Shown here one piece after another: positions 45,049 to 56,727 of a stretch of 64,000 nt of DNA (the stretch's first letter is position 1; every line of letters begins with the position of its first letter). The notes beneath the pieces were generated by a model. It was not told where the DNA came from. It worked only from the letters and a program-made list of their open reading frames with translations, and did not search any database. The stretch comes from Nyssa sinensis (taxonomy: Eukaryota > Streptophyta > Magnoliopsida > Cornales > Nyssaceae), in assembly GCA_008638375.1 (NCBI GenBank), contig CM018032.1, positions 10,069,501 to 10,133,500 of the forward strand. The letters run 5' to 3'. The position numbers were made by a program, and so were the translations under genes.

Positions 45049-45490
45049 TTATGCTCTGTCCAGTAGTGCTGGGGTGAATTCCGCGACGAAGTCTGCCAAG
45101 GCCTGCCCTTTGATTGAGATCCATGGAACATAGGATATGTCGAACTCTCCTAGTTCCACCAACCATTTGACCAGTCGTCCTGATACTTCTGGCTTCCTCA
45201 AGATTGTCTTTAATGGATAAGCAGTTGGAATTTCAATGGGATAAGCCTGAAAGTAGGGTCTGAGCTTTTGTGTAGACACTATAAGTGCAAGGGAGCTTTT
45301 CAATCTTGGGGTACCTCTTCTCTGTGTCCAATAATGCTCGGCTTACATAAAAGATTGGCCTTTGCACGTTCCTGTCCTGTCTGACCAGAACAGAACTAAC
45401 AGCGTTCTCTGAGACTGCAAGGTAGAGAAGTAGTTTTTCCCCTTGAATTGGCTTTGACAAGAGCTCAGGCGAGGCTAAGTATTTCTTCAG
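45049..45490 (-). pseudogene. Tat-2 first RNase H (gypsy-type) and connection
   Basis: The frame switches: 45460-45233 reads LLLYLAVSENAVSSVLVRQD and RPIFYVSRALLDTEKRYPKIE; 45303-45049 reads FQAYPIEIPTAYPLKTILRK and SGRLVKWLVELGEFDISYVP. Both match the expected order, so indels near 45490 and about 45290 cancel each other. Confidence 0.8.
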
Positions 45491-46479
45491 TTCCTGAAAG
45501 GATTTTTCACATTCGTTAGTCTATTGTAAGATTTGTTACCTTTCGGAGCTTTGAAGAATGGTAGACAACGATTAGTGGATTTTGAAATAAATCTGCTCAG
45601 AGCTGCTATCCTGCCATTCAGAGCCTGAATGTCTTTCTTGGTCTTTGGAGATTTCAGTCCGACCAGGGCCCCAATCTGGGTCGAGTCTGCCTCTATACCT
45701 CTTTGAGAGACTATGTACCCCAAGAATTTTCTCTTTGTTACACCAAAAGTGCACTTCGAGGGATTGAGCTTCATCTTATACTGCCTGAGAATATCAAATG
45801 TTTGAGCCAGGTGCTGGAGATGACTGTTCTTCTGCAAGCTTTTGACTAGCATATCGTCAATGTAGACTTCTATAGTACTGCCGATTAAGGGGCCGAACAT
45901 CTTGTTCACCAGACGTTGGTATGTAGCCCCAGCATTCTTTAGTCCGAACGGCATCACTCTATAGCAATAAAGACCTCGTTCAGTTATGAACAATGTTTTC
46001 TCCTGGTCAGGAGGATGCATCTGTATTTGATTATACCCGGAGTAGGCATCCATGAAGCTCATAAGCTCGTGTCCTGCAATAGCGTCGACCAACTGATCTA
46101 TCCTTGGAAGAGGAAAGCGATCTTTGGGGCACGCTTTGTTGAGGTTCGTATAGTCGACATAGACTCTCCACTTTCCATTCTTCTTCTTGACTAGAATTGT
46201 GTTGGCCAACCAATCAGGATAAAATACTTCTCGTATCATGTTGGCGTTGAGCAGCCTTTGGACTTCATCGTTGATGACCTGATGTCGTTCTAGAGTGAGT
46301 GGTCTTCTCTTCTGTCTTACTGGTGGATGGTCTGGATCCACCATTAGTCTGTGTGTGATGAAGTCGAGATCTATTCCTTCCATATCTTTTGTTTCCCAGG
46401 CGAACACGGAAAGGTTTTCCTTCAAGAATCTGATCAACTCATCCTGCTCGGTCTGAGTCAGGTCGGGACCTATTTGCAA
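45487..46479 (-). CDS. Tat-2 reverse transcriptase
   Basis: Open for 330 codons: FAWETKDMEGIDLDFITHRL, KKKNGKWRVYVDYTNLNKAC, FMDAYSGYNQIQMHP, RVMPFGLKNAGATYQRLVN, the catalytic STIEVYIDDMLVKS, NPSKCTFGV and FLGYIVSQRGIE, then the start of RNase H. All the usual RT blocks are present in order. It is in the gag-protease frame. Confidence 0.92.
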   Translation of the reverse strand: MQIGPDLTQTEQDELIRFLKENLSVFAWETKDMEGIDLDFITHRLMVDPDHPPVRQKRRPLTLERHQVINDEVQRLLNANMIREVFYPDWLANTILVKKKNGKWRVYVDYTNLNKACPKDRFPLPRIDQLVDAIAGHELMSFMDAYSGYNQIQMHPPDQEKTLFITERGLYCYRVMPFGLKNAGATYQRLVNKMFGPLIGSTIEVYIDDMLVKSLQKNSHLQHLAQTFDILRQYKMKLNPSKCTFGVTKRKFLGYIVSQRGIEADSTQIGALVGLKSPKTKKDIQALNGRIAALSRFISKSTNRCLPFFKAPKGNKSYNRLTNVKNPFRN

Positions 46480-46707
46480 GTATTGCCCTTGATCTTCCGA
46501 GCTGACCAGGACTTTAATAGGTTCCCCTATGGGCTTGGCCCTACTGTCCTTTCCTCTAGGGCTTAATGGTTCATCAATCCTAGAAGGGAAGTCTTCTGCC
46601 TCATGATAGCAAGAGTGGATTAGATCCTTGCATTCACGGGCATGCAGTAATTTCTATTTGGGGGCCTTGGCCTTGAGTGCGAGGGCATGGCATTCTCGGG
46701 AGGTCGG

Positions 46708-47286
46708 TTAGCATCCTCTGATAGAGTGGACAGTCTGATTGTGGACGTACTTCAGGTATTGGTGGAAGGTTGACGTGACTGCCCCCATCTCATGTAGCCA
46801 GGGCCTCCCAATTATGACATTATAGGGAGATTTGGCCTTTAGGAACATGTATTCTGCTACTGTGGTCTTCTGTCCGTCCTCCTCGCCCGCGGTTGTGGCC
46901 AAATCGATCCTTCCCAGGGGAGTGTTGAGGTTCTCATCAAAATCTTCCATGAGTATACCAGTGGGCTTAATGTCACTGGGGTTGAGCTTCATCTGCTTGA
47001 AGGGGTCATAGAACAGAACGTTAGTCGAACTCCCAGTGTCTACTAGGACTCTTCGGATCTCGAAGTTGGCGATCTTGAGGGAGATGACCAGGGCGTCACT
47101 GTAAGGACAGTGCACTCCTGTAAGGTCTTGATCCGTAAACTGAATTTCTGGCACAAGTTTTAACTTTTTCTCCACATTGGAGATCTGTATGATGTTGGGA
47201 GTGGACCTGGCCTCTCGAGCATAACGCTTTCTCGACCTGTTAGAAGTCCCTGTTGTAAGGGAATCTGCGTGTAGGACAAAGATCAC
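46708..47286 (-). CDS. Tat-2 aspartic protease
   Basis: VLVDTGSSTNVLFYDPF gives the DTG active site; KSPYNVIIGRPWLHEMGAV follows. It shares the frame of gag and is separated from it only by a TGA at 47314. Confidence 0.88.
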   Translation of the reverse strand: MIFVLHADSLTTGTSNRSRKRYAREARSTPNIIQISNVEKKLKLVPEIQFTDQDLTGVHCPYSDALVISLKIANFEIRRVLVDTGSSTNVLFYDPFKQMKLNPSDIKPTGILMEDFDENLNTPLGRIDLATTAGEEDGQKTTVAEYMFLKAKSPYNVIIGRPWLHEMGAVTSTFHQYLKYVHNQTVHSIRGC

Positions 47287-47313
47287 TTGGTTGTTCTGCC
47301 GTGGGGACTCGTT

Positions 47314-48967
47314 TCATCCTTCCTTTTGTTCTTGCCTCTGGTCGGTCTTCCTTTGCTGAGGTCGCTCATCTCGGGGGTTCAGTCCTCCGTCCTGCTTGAC
47401 GAACTCCTGTAATCGTCCTCTCCTTATTAGCTGCTCAATCTCATATTTGAGAGCTTTGCAGGTATTGGTTGTATGCCCTCGGTCTTTGTGAAAATCACAA
47501 TATTTGGTTTGATCTAGGTAGCTGGGGTCACCTTTCAAAGGTTCTGGCCATCTCAGGTTCTCTCGGGATCTTACTTGTTTTAGTATGTTATACGGGGAGG
47601 TATTGAGAAGGGTAAAGTGGTTGAACTCTCTTAGCCCAGAATTATAGGAAGTTTTGGGGACCCCTCTTTTCTCTGGGCTTCTGGCTCTCTTCCTAGCCGA
47701 ACTGGTGTCCTTCCTTTGGTCATCCTTCTTTTGACTGTCTTTCTTCTGGTCGTCTTTCTGAGCTTGTTCCTTCACCTTTCTAGAAGTGCTTTGGGCCTCT
47801 TCCAAGTTAATGTCTTTCCTTGCCCTGTCCATCAGTGCTGCCATATCCACAGGGGGATTTTTGGTCAATGAGTCCCTAAAGCCTCCTCGTGTAAGACCAG
47901 CGGCCAAAGCAGTTACTAAAAAATCGGGGTTGCAGTCTGTTACCTCAGTGAGCTCAGCGTTGAAACGCGCAACATACCCCTTGAGTGACTCCTCCCTTGT
48001 TTGCTTTATGTTTAACAAGAACTCTAGACCCTTTCTCAACCTCCTACTAGTTATGAATCTGTCCAGGAATCTTCTGTCGAGCTCATAGAAGCTGGTAATT
48101 AAGTTCGGTGGGAGGTGATGGAACCACTTCAGAGCAGTACCATTAAGGCTGGTTACAAATGTTCGGCATAGAAAAGCGTCAGAAGTATCATGCAAAGCCA
48201 TGGTGTGCTGGTAGTGGGAGAGATGGTCCCCTGGGTCCCCTGTCCCATCATATGGGGTAAATTTGGGGACGACAAATTTCTTGGGTCTCTCCTCAGCCAT
48301 GATGACATTGGTGAACGGGGTGGCCGACCTCCCGAGCAGCCTGGCCAGCTCGTCCTGCTCCGGATACTGGGCACCCCTGACAATAGCAGTGCGGTCCATT
48401 GATTCAGCAACTTCCTCAGCTCTTATTGATCCCCTTGGTAAGATAGGTTGCTGGGAGGCAGGCCTCGTTACTTCAGGGCCTACATGGATAGGCTGGTCTT
48501 AGCCCGTTGCTGGGGGGTGGTTCTGATTCTCTGGAACTGGTGGTGCAGGAACCACTCGAGGTGGCAACTCTTGTGGTACGTGATTCACTCCCGAAGCCCC
48601 AGGGATGGGGACCCGGGTGGTGCTTCAATAATGGACTTCTGGGATAAAGGCGAGTACTCTTTTGCCGGTGACTGCTGACGGCTGGGGATCTCCATGAATA
48701 TGGGCAGTCGTGGGAGGCTGTACCTCCCGAGCGTTTGTGGCGACGGGTGGATTCTGAGGATCAGCTTCATGATTCTGGGTAAACATTGCCAGGGTTCTAG
48801 ACATGGTTAGGAGCTGTTCTCGCAACAACTGGTTCTGTCACCTAGTTTCAACAAGCTCCTGTTGTACGGAATCAGTCACTCGCCCCCTTCCTCGTCCGGC
48901 AGGCGGTTGAGGCTGAGGGTTCTGAGGGTTTCGAGTATTCTTCCTGGGTCGGAGATTAGGAGCCATA
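47314..48967 (-). pseudogene. Tat-2 gag
   Basis: The start is ATG 48967 (MAPNLRPRKNTRNPQNPQ). In-frame stops: TGA 48838, TGA 48625 (shared with Tat-1) and TAA 48499. From 48399 to 47317 the frame is open for 361 codons: capsid-like domain (FVVPKFTPYDGTGDPGDHL, ALKWFHHLPPNLITSFYEL, EFLLNIKQTREESLKGYVA), a Lys/Asp/Gln-rich linker, and a zinc-knuckle-like CDFHKDRGHTTNTC (C-x2-H-x4-H-x4-C). It packages element RNA in virus-like particles in active relatives. Confidence 0.88.
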
Positions 48968-49028
48968 ATCCTTTTATAAAAAAAGAGGATGAGCTTTGAT
49001 TTAGTAGAGCACTTTGGTGATTGTCGTT

Positions 49029-49047
49029 CCCACAAACGGCGCGAAAC
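49029..49047 (-). promoter_or_regulatory. Tat-2 primer-binding site
   Basis: Just inside the 5' LTR the minus strand reads GTTTCGCGCCGTTTGTGGG, aligned with the Tat-1 site. Confidence 0.65.
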
Positions 49048-49768
49048 TGATGATGCACTTTTTGGCCCACGTGAGATCCAAGCTCGGCTCCCTACGAAAT
49101 AATCAAAACAAAATATCAGAGGACCACCGGGTTAGTTTCGGCGGTAGCCGCTCCGATGCTTAAGTCAATAAACTGAATTGAAAGACTTGTAATGAAAGTC
49201 AAAATAATTAGCATGAAAATAAAGCGTACCTCTAGGGTTTAATTTATAGGCTATGTCTCTCCCAAGTTGATTAGGATTTGGAGCCATGAGTATCGGGATT
49301 AGATCGTCGGAGCTATCAGTTACCTTGTTGGGTATGGCAATAGAGTGTGGCAGTTTCCTTATTGGAGATTGTTTCCTTATTTCTTGCTCGGTGCTTGTTG
49401 AGGCAGTGATGAGGTCTGATCATCGATGTGTCGTACTGAAGGCTTGCGTCTATACATGTTAGCTTTGCAGGAGAGCAGTCCTGCTTTGATGATATGAGCT
49501 CGGTCTCTATGGGTCATGCCCTTAAAAGACCGAGGATGAGGTATACGACCGAGCATGAGCTATATGGCCGAGCATGAACTATATGACCGAACATGAGCTG
49601 AATGACTGAGCATAAGTTATATGGCCAAGCATGAACTATATGACCGAGCATGAGCTGAATGACTGAGCATAAGTTATATGGTCGAGCATGAGCTGAATAA
49701 CTGTACATAAGCCGACCTGTAGTTACACGTGTCAAATAGTGGTTGGTGTGTCACATTGTGGTATATCA
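49048..49768 (-). repeat. Tat-2 5' LTR, 721 bp
   Basis: Same length as the 3' LTR, with TGATATACC at its minus-strand start. Followed outside by GTATA. The minisatellite copy lies at about 49533-49715. Confidence 0.92.
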
Positions 49769-50173
49769 GTATATATATATATATAAGAATATATATATAT
49801 ATATAAGACAATTTTAGTGTACTACGTATATGAAGGATTATATGTATTTAAAGGATAAATTAGTTGAACAACATCAATCCATTACATTACACTAAATCTG
49901 GGGGAGAGATAAATTTTTCCCAATACCAACCCAAAAAAATTATACTTCATTTTTCTTTGTTAGATTATACAAAATTGAGAATATAACTCAAATCAATATA
50001 TATATATATATATATATATATAGTGCTCTCCATATTTTAAAATATGCAAGTTATTTGATCATTAAAAAATTAAAAGTCTAGTGGAAAGATTCATATGAAA
50101 GAATTATAAGATTATTCATATCAAATTCTAACATAATGTATAAATGATGTCATAATTATATTCTAATATAAAA

Positions 50174-50508
50174 TATAAGTTATATATCAAAATCTGATAT
50201 GCATGATTATGAAATTTGTTCATACTATCTTATTATTTTTAAAAAAATTGTGATTATAATAGATAAAAAAAAAAAAGATTAAGAATTTTAGACTGTGTAA
50301 GTAATTTATATAATTTTGAATTATTTAAAATATTACTTAAACATAAGTTATATATCAAAATCTGATATGCATGATTATGAAATTTGTTCATACTATCTTA
50401 TTATTTAAAAAAAAAATATGATTATAATAGATAAAAAAAAAAAAGATTAAGAATTTTAGACTATATAAGCAATTTATATATTTTTGAATTATTTAAAATA
50501 TTACTTCT
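50174..50508. repeat. 169-bp tandem duplication
   Basis: ATAAGTTATATATCAAAATC ... TTAAAATATTACTT occurs twice head to tail (starts about 50174 and 50343) with few differences, so the duplication is fairly recent. Confidence 0.85.
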
Positions 50509-51086
50509 GTTGAAAGAAATTGGAGAAAAGGAATGATAATGGAGTTTTTAATTATTTATTTATTTTATAATTTAATGATTTTTAATTCAATCTTTTCTAT
50601 TTATATATTAATTATAAAAAAAAATTATACAAAATAAAATAGGAATAATTAAGCTTGAGTCCAATGTAGAGTTATTTTTTTAGAGTAAGGACATGCTCAC
50701 ATGTTTTGCTATTTTAAGTATACTCTTACTCGGTTTGTTAGGTATTTAAGTTAAGCTTTATTCTTTAGGGATAATTTTCTTAAATGACATTTTTATCCTT
50801 GATAATGATACATGGTCCACAATGTCCACAATATTTCTTTCTTGATCACCTCGACTGAGTAGATTCATGAGAATCAGTCCCCTTCACCCTTATTCATCAC
50901 ATCGTCGTCATAGCAAATTTGAAACCTAACAAAGATCATTATCAATCAATCAACAACCGTCTATTTATACTCAAATTACGAGTGATCAAGACATCGATAG
51001 AGAATAAAAAAGATCAAACTTTTTGTCGTCCATCCAACACAATCACTGTGGCCATGCCACTCTTCAGAACAATCATGTCATATTGT

Positions 51087-51091
51087 CATTC
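51087..51091. repeat. Target-site duplication of the Athila-like element, left copy
   Basis: CATTC here against CATCC at 56723-56727; four of five bases agree. Confidence 0.5.
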
Positions 51092-52445
51092 TAATTACGC
51101 TCAAAGAATAACGCAGTAATTATAGTACAGCTTTAGGGTGTCAATTTTACAGAAATACTGATTAAAAGAATAACAAACAGAATAAAGAAGCTGAAGAAAA
51201 TATTAAATGATTAACCAGAAAATAAAAAGTGATTTTAAATGCAAATTAAAATTAAACAAAGTGATCAACGAAAAAAGTACTCAAATTAATGAACAATAGA
51301 GCGTCGAAAATCCCTTGCACATATCCGATATTTTAATTATTTTTACTTCACTAATAACTCAATTGAGAATTTAATTCCAAAAATCTCAATCGGAAGATAT
51401 AGAATTATAAACCAAAATTAAACCGAATGTAACCTTTTGAAAAATTATTCATCACTCTTAAATCATGCAAATTGTTATCCACATTGAGAGAACCCAACAA
51501 CGACAATATACCCAAAAAGTAATATTGCAGCAAAGAATTAAATTAATATAAATAATCAATTGATCCAAACATAATTAAAGAACTAATCCATTCAATAGAA
51601 AAAGTATGACTGAATCTATAAACGGAATAAATTTTATGATTATTCGGAGAAAAAAACACTAACAATAAATTGAGAATGATAAAACAAAGAATTTAATAAA
51701 TGAAAATCCAGTACGTGAATCAAAAATAAATTGAAAATACCATCTAGTATGCAAGTTCATCCCTAGCCCGACTTGAAAATTTAGTTACCCATACAAATGA
51801 TGGACAACGTAAATCTCAAGGAAAAGTAACACATGAAGAAGCTACCGGCTCTTTTTTCCTCTTCTTTCTTCCTCTTTATGCAACCGCTTCCTGCTACCCT
51901 TTTTTTTGTTCTGCCTCCTTTTCTTCTTCTTTTTGGTTCTTTTCCTTGCGCCCTGCTGCCCAAGCCGCTTTCTTCCTTTTTTTCTTTTTTTCCTTTCACG
52001 TCAAGTCAGCGCCGCACGTACTCTCTAGACTTTTCTTTTTGTTTTGTTTTGTTTTTTTTTTTTCTTTTGGCTTGCGCCTTCCTTGCTTCAGCACGCACTT
52101 GCGCTTCCAGCTTTTTTTTTTCTTTTTTTTACTAAACGGCTTGTAAACATTCAGATCAATCATTGTGGAAAAGAATTCACAAGCCTAATTATCAAGTTGT
52201 CTAGCCCAAGTAGTCCATAGACGACGAGCTGCTCCAATTTCTTCAAATCTGAAGTAAAATCTAAATAATGACAATGAAGCCTCAAATCAACCAGAAATTA
52301 TTCCAAAAATGTTAAGTGTGAAGCACAATTACAAATTATCTCTCACCAACAAATAATGCAAGATTTGAGATTTAAAATATTATAAAATAATGCTCAAACA
52401 TATCTCACTGTAAATAGAAATTAAATTAAATAATATAAATTATAT
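51092..52445 (-). repeat. Truncated 3' LTR of the Athila-like element
   Basis: Matches 55295-56650 of the other LTR, including the pyrimidine-rich stretch and the TTGTAAACATTCAGATCAAT block. It lacks the terminal CTCAATATTTC...CGCACTCATCA part, which the deletion removed. Confidence 0.87.
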
Positions 52446-54953
52446 ACGAGGGCTAGTTCCTTCCTCCAAATTGATTTTATGAGAACAAACCAAGGGACTA
52501 AAACCTTTTATATCAACAATGCTCCAACCTATAACTGACCTATGCTTACGTAAGGTCTGAATTAATTTCTCATCTTGAGACTCAGACAATTCAAATGAGA
52601 TAATAACAGGAAAAGTATCACCTAGACCAAGGAAGGCATGCTTTAAACCCTTGGGAAAAGGCTTCAATTTGGGTGCTTCCACACTTGAAGGAATCTGCTC
52701 TTCACTTTTTTTAGGCAACTCCTTAAACTTCGGTTGCCATGCCCGTGCTCCATAATCCCGAGTTCTGTCAAAAATAGCACAAATATCAACCGCATCTGAT
52801 GAATCAGTAATATAATCAAACTCAAAGTTAATAAGAAAATGCTCAAAGGGATCAAAATCATAAGTTGGAAGAACTCCCCTATTAACGAGTGAATCAATCA
52901 TGTACGTCTGGCAGTCCTCGTTCTCCTCTTCTGGTTGTTTTACAATATGGAATATATTCACCTAAAGAGTCATGTTCCCAAAAGACAGCTTCATGAGCCC
53001 ATTCCTGCAATTAATAAGTGCATTAGCTGTAGCAAAGAAAGGCCTACCTAAAATCAAATGAATTTTTGAAGTAGAGTCAACAACAGAGCTAGTGTCAAGG
53101 ATTATGAAATTAACAAGATAATAAAATTTATCAATTTGAATCAGAACATCCTCTACCACACCCCGTGGCACTCTAACTGAACAGTCAGCCAATTATAATA
53201 CCACAAAATTTAGTTTGATTTCTCCTAACCCCATCTGCAAATAAATAAAATAAGGCATTAAATTCATACTAACTCCTAAATCAAGTAAAGCTTGCCCAAA
53301 CTCATGATTTCTAATGCTACATGCAATGGTTGGACAACCAGGATCCTTGTACTTGGGAGGAATCCTCTGCTCAATTAGAGCACTAACTTGCTCTGTCAAG
53401 AACGCTGTCTTCTTTACATAGTGCTTCCTCTTAACTGTACACAAATCTTTAAGAATTTTTGCATAAGTAGGAACTTGTTTAATCACATCCAAAAGAGGAA
53501 GATTGATTTTTACCTACCTGAGATTTTCTAGGATTTCATTGTTAGGATCCAAAATTCGCTTGCTTGATTTTAAAGCTTGTGGGAATGGTACCTTAACAGG
53601 GCTCTTTGTCACCACTGGTTCATTGGGCAGCTCGGCATTACTACCATCTTGATCCTTTTCCACATCCCCCGAGTTGTCCATTGTTGGGATGTGTAATGAC
53701 TTACCACTTCGAGTCACAATGGCGTTCGCATCCTTCAAATTCTCTTACGCCATGTGTTGACCATGGGGTGTGGACTGAGCTTGGGAAGGGAATTTACCTC
53801 GCTCATTCACACTCAAAGAGCTCATCAATTTGGACACTTGGCTCTTTCTCTCCTTGTTTTCTTCCACAACCTGCGTAATCAAAGATTCAAACTTTTGATT
53901 AGTCTTACCCTGTGCTTCAATAAAAGCATGTAAAGTGTCTTCTAAAGAATTCCTAGAAGATGAAGGTGCATGATATGGTGCAGGGAATGATCTAAGGGGT
54001 TGTACAGGTGGCTGGTTTTCAAACTTCCAGCTAAAATTAGGGTGATTGCACCACCCTGGATTGTAGGTCTCAGAGAAAGGTGTGAAAGGCTTTTTGTACA
54101 TACCTAAGGCATTATATTGTTCATCATACATCCCTCTCATCTCAAAAAATGTGGGACACTCTTGGGCGAGGTGATTTACCCCGTCACACACAGAACATGG
54201 TCTAAAAGACTCTGTATGATTAGCCAAGTGTGTTGGCTTTAAGTCCCTAGCCTTTAACACCTCTAACTCCCTAGTAAGTATCTCCACCTTAGCCTTCAAA
54301 TTGTCCTCCTTCCTGAGATGGTAAATTCCACCACTATTTTGGTTCCCTGTAGGTCGTGACCTATTTGTGCTCTCAAGAGCACTAGGTCATATCCAAGTGT
54401 GAGCTCTTTCAGCAAGCTCATTAAGGTACTCTATGGCCTCATCAGGATCTTTCTACAAAAACTCACCATTACACATCATCTCTACAAATTGGCGTTCTCT
54501 AGGTGTAAGTCTCTCATAGAAGTAACTCACTAGACGCCAACTCTCATACCCATGGTGAGAGCACATACTCAATAATTCCTTAAATCTCTCGCAAGACTGA
54601 TACAAAGTCTCACTGTCTTTTTGTGCAAAGGTGGAGATCTGTCTTTTTAAAACATTGGTCTTATATTAGGGAAAGTATTTAGTAAAGAAAACCTGATTCA
54701 TCTCATTCCACGATCCAATCGACTGTGGTCTCAGTGAGTATAGCCAACTCTTAGCTCTATCCTTCAAAGAGAAAGGAAAGAACTTAAGTCTCGCAATGTC
54801 AACTGTTGCATTTTGACTATGGAAAGTCGCAACTACCTCTTCAAACTCCCTAATGTGCACATGTGAATTTTCATTTTCCAAACCATGAATTGTAAAAGGT
54901 AACTGTATCACCCCCGTTTTGACATCAAGTTGACGCATATTAGGTGGAAACAT
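52446..54953 (-). pseudogene. Athila-like gag-protease-RT start, broken
   Basis: Gag: VIQLPFTIHGLENENSHVHI, FPFSLKDRAKSWLYSLRPQS and WNEMNQVFFTKYFP. Nucleocapsid-like: CSVCDGVNHLAQECP, with PFTPFSETYNPGWCNHPN after it. Protease: FGQALLDLGVSMNLMPYFIY, with DLG in place of DTG as in Athila relatives, then CSVRVPRGVVEDVLIQIDKF and HLILGRPFFATA. The last part, VIGWSIVDIKGFSPLVCSHK and INLEEGTSP, is the segment just before the RT palm, and it ends at the deletion junction. Pieces are separated by stops at 53745, 53193 and 52962 and by frame changes, so no complete product is expected. Confidence 0.85.
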
Positions 54954-55273
54954 GATGCATGATGGCGTGGCTGTGCGTGTAGGGTGGAGGTAATCCTGAA
55001 GGGTCCTAGTGGGTTAATCCTTGTGTTCACTCATATTTTCAGAATTAGAAGAATTATCAAACAAAAAATTAAAAAATTAGACTCTAAATCTGACTCTAAC
55101 ACAGGCTTACAAGAAAATCGACCTAATGCGTCCCTATACCTATTATGCATATGAGATAACAATAATAAATAATAAAATAAAATAATAATGCAGCAAGTAA
55201 AAAGAGGGAATGAAGTTACTGCCTTTACAAACTGCTGAAAAGAAAAACTATCTAATGATTCTTCTACCGTTTT

Positions 55274-55289
55274 CCCGGCAACGGTACCA
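55274..55289 (-). promoter_or_regulatory. Primer-binding site of the Athila-like element
   Basis: Minus strand TGGTACCGTTGCCGGG, close to TGGCGCCGTTGCCGGG, the primer-binding site usual in plant gypsy elements and generally attributed to tRNA-Asp. Confidence 0.7.
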
Positions 55290-55294
55290 AAATT

Positions 55295-56722
55295 TAATTA
55301 CGCCCAAAAAATAACGCGGTAGTTGTAGTGCAGCTTTGGGGTGTCGATTCCACTGGGAGATAGATTAAAAGAATAACAGACAAAATAAAGAAGCTGAAGA
55401 AAATATTAAATGATTAACCAGAAAATAAAAAGTGATTTTAAATGCAAATTAAAATTAAACAAAGTGATCAACGAAAAAAGTACTCAAATTAACGAATAGT
55501 AGAGCGTCGGAAATCCCTTCCACATATCCGATATTTTAATTATTTTTAATTCACTGATAACTCAATTGAGAATTTAATTCTAAAAATCCCAATCAGAAGA
55601 TATAGAATTATAAACCAAAATTAAACTGAATGTAACCCTTTGAAAAATTATTCATCACTTTTAAATCACACAAATTGTTATCCACATTGAGAGAACCCAA
55701 CAACGACAATATATCCAGAAAGCAATATTACAGCAAAGAATTAAATCAATATAAATAATCAATTGATCCAAACATAATCAAAGAACTAATTCATTCAATA
55801 GAAAAAGCATGACTGAATTTATAAACGGAATAAACTCTATGATTATTCAGAGAAAAAAATACCAACAATAAATTGAGAATGATAAAACAAAGAATTTAAT
55901 AAATGAAAATCCAATACGTGAATTAAAAATAAATTAAAAATACCATCTAGTGTGCAAGTCCATCCCTAGCCCTATTTGAAAATTTAGTTACCCATACAAA
56001 TGATGGACAACGTAAATCTCAAGGAAAAGTAACACATGAAGAAGCTGCCGGCTCTTTTTTCCTCTTCTTTCTTTCTCTCTGCGCAGCTGCTTCTTGCTAC
56101 CCTTTTTCCTGTTCTGCCTCCTTTTCTTCTTCTTTTTTGGTTCTTTTCCTTGCGCCCTGCTGCCCAAGCCGCTTTCTTCCTTTTTTTTCTTTTTTTCTTT
56201 TCACGCCAAGTCAGCGCCGCACGCACTCTCTTGACTTTTCTTTTTGTTTTTTTGTTTTTTTTTTTATTTTTTCTTTTGGCTTGCGCCTTCCTTGCTTCAA
56301 CGTGCACTTGCGCTTCTAGCTTCTTTTTTTTGCTAGACGGCTTGTAAACATTCAGATCAATCATTGTGGAGAGGAATTCACGGGCCTAATTATCAGGTTG
56401 TCTGGCCCAAGTAGTCCATAGACGACGAACTGCTCCAATTTCTTCAAATCTGAAATAAAATATAAATAATGACAATGAAGCCCCAAATCAACCAGAAATT
56501 ATTCCAAAAATGTTAAGTGTGAAGCACAATTACAAATTATCTTTTACCAACAAATAATGCAATATTTGATATTTAAAATATTATAAAATAATGCTCAAAG
56601 ATATCTCACTGTAAATAAAAATTAAATTAAATAATATAAATTATATCTCAATATTTCTATTCATATTTTAGCATTTTAATCTAATAATAGGATATTTAGA
56701 GTGCACTTTCGCGCACTCATCA
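55295..56722 (-). repeat. 5' LTR of the Athila-like element, 1,428 bp
   Basis: Begins on the minus strand TGATGAGTGCGCGAAAGTGC and ends near TTTTTTGGGCGTAATTA. The Lys/Arg-rich frames over its pyrimidine tract are compositional. Confidence 0.85.
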
Positions 56723-56727
56723 CATCC

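Larger units (their letters stand above)
39912..49768 (-). mobile_element. Tat-2: Ty3/gypsy Tat-type LTR retrotransposon, 9,857 bp
   Basis: A complete structure bounded by 721-bp LTRs (39912-40632 and 49048-49768) and GTATA duplications. In minus orientation: 5' LTR, primer-binding site, gag, protease, RT, RNase H, second RNase H, integrase, 30-bp minisatellite, antisense gene, purine tract, 3' LTR. Gag to integrase lies almost wholly in one frame, with a few stops and a compensated frameshift near 45230-45490. That makes it much less decayed than Tat-1. LTRs differ at about a dozen places in their first 180 bp, so the insertion is not recent. Confidence 0.93.
49774..51091. other. AT-rich spacer with microsatellites and a tandem duplication
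   Basis: TA runs at about 49771-49804 and 49998-50022. No gene is recognised. Two copies of a 169-bp unit lie at 50174-50508 (listed separately). The right end, from about 50850, is less AT-rich but shows no convincing coding frame. Confidence 0.55.
51092..56722 (-). mobile_element. Athila-like Ty3/gypsy element with large internal deletion
   Basis: Minus orientation: 5' LTR 55295-56722 starting TGATGAGTGCGCG, primer-binding site TGGTACCGTTGCCGGG at 55274-55289, gag, protease, and the lead-in to RT. Sequence then jumps at 52445/52446 directly into the 3' LTR (51092-52445). RT, RNase H, integrase, the purine tract and the first roughly 75 bp of the 3' LTR are gone. The gag and the DLG-type protease are of the Athila kind. 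It is non-autonomous. Confidence 0.85.

Noticed and set aside
50919..51119. 66-codon frame before the Athila-like element
   Set aside because: It crosses the element boundary at 51092 and lacks protein character.
51833..52146. Phe/Ser-rich plus-strand frame and Lys-rich minus-strand frame in the LTR
   Set aside because: Pyrimidine-tract composition, present in both LTR copies (also 55984-56364); no protein character.
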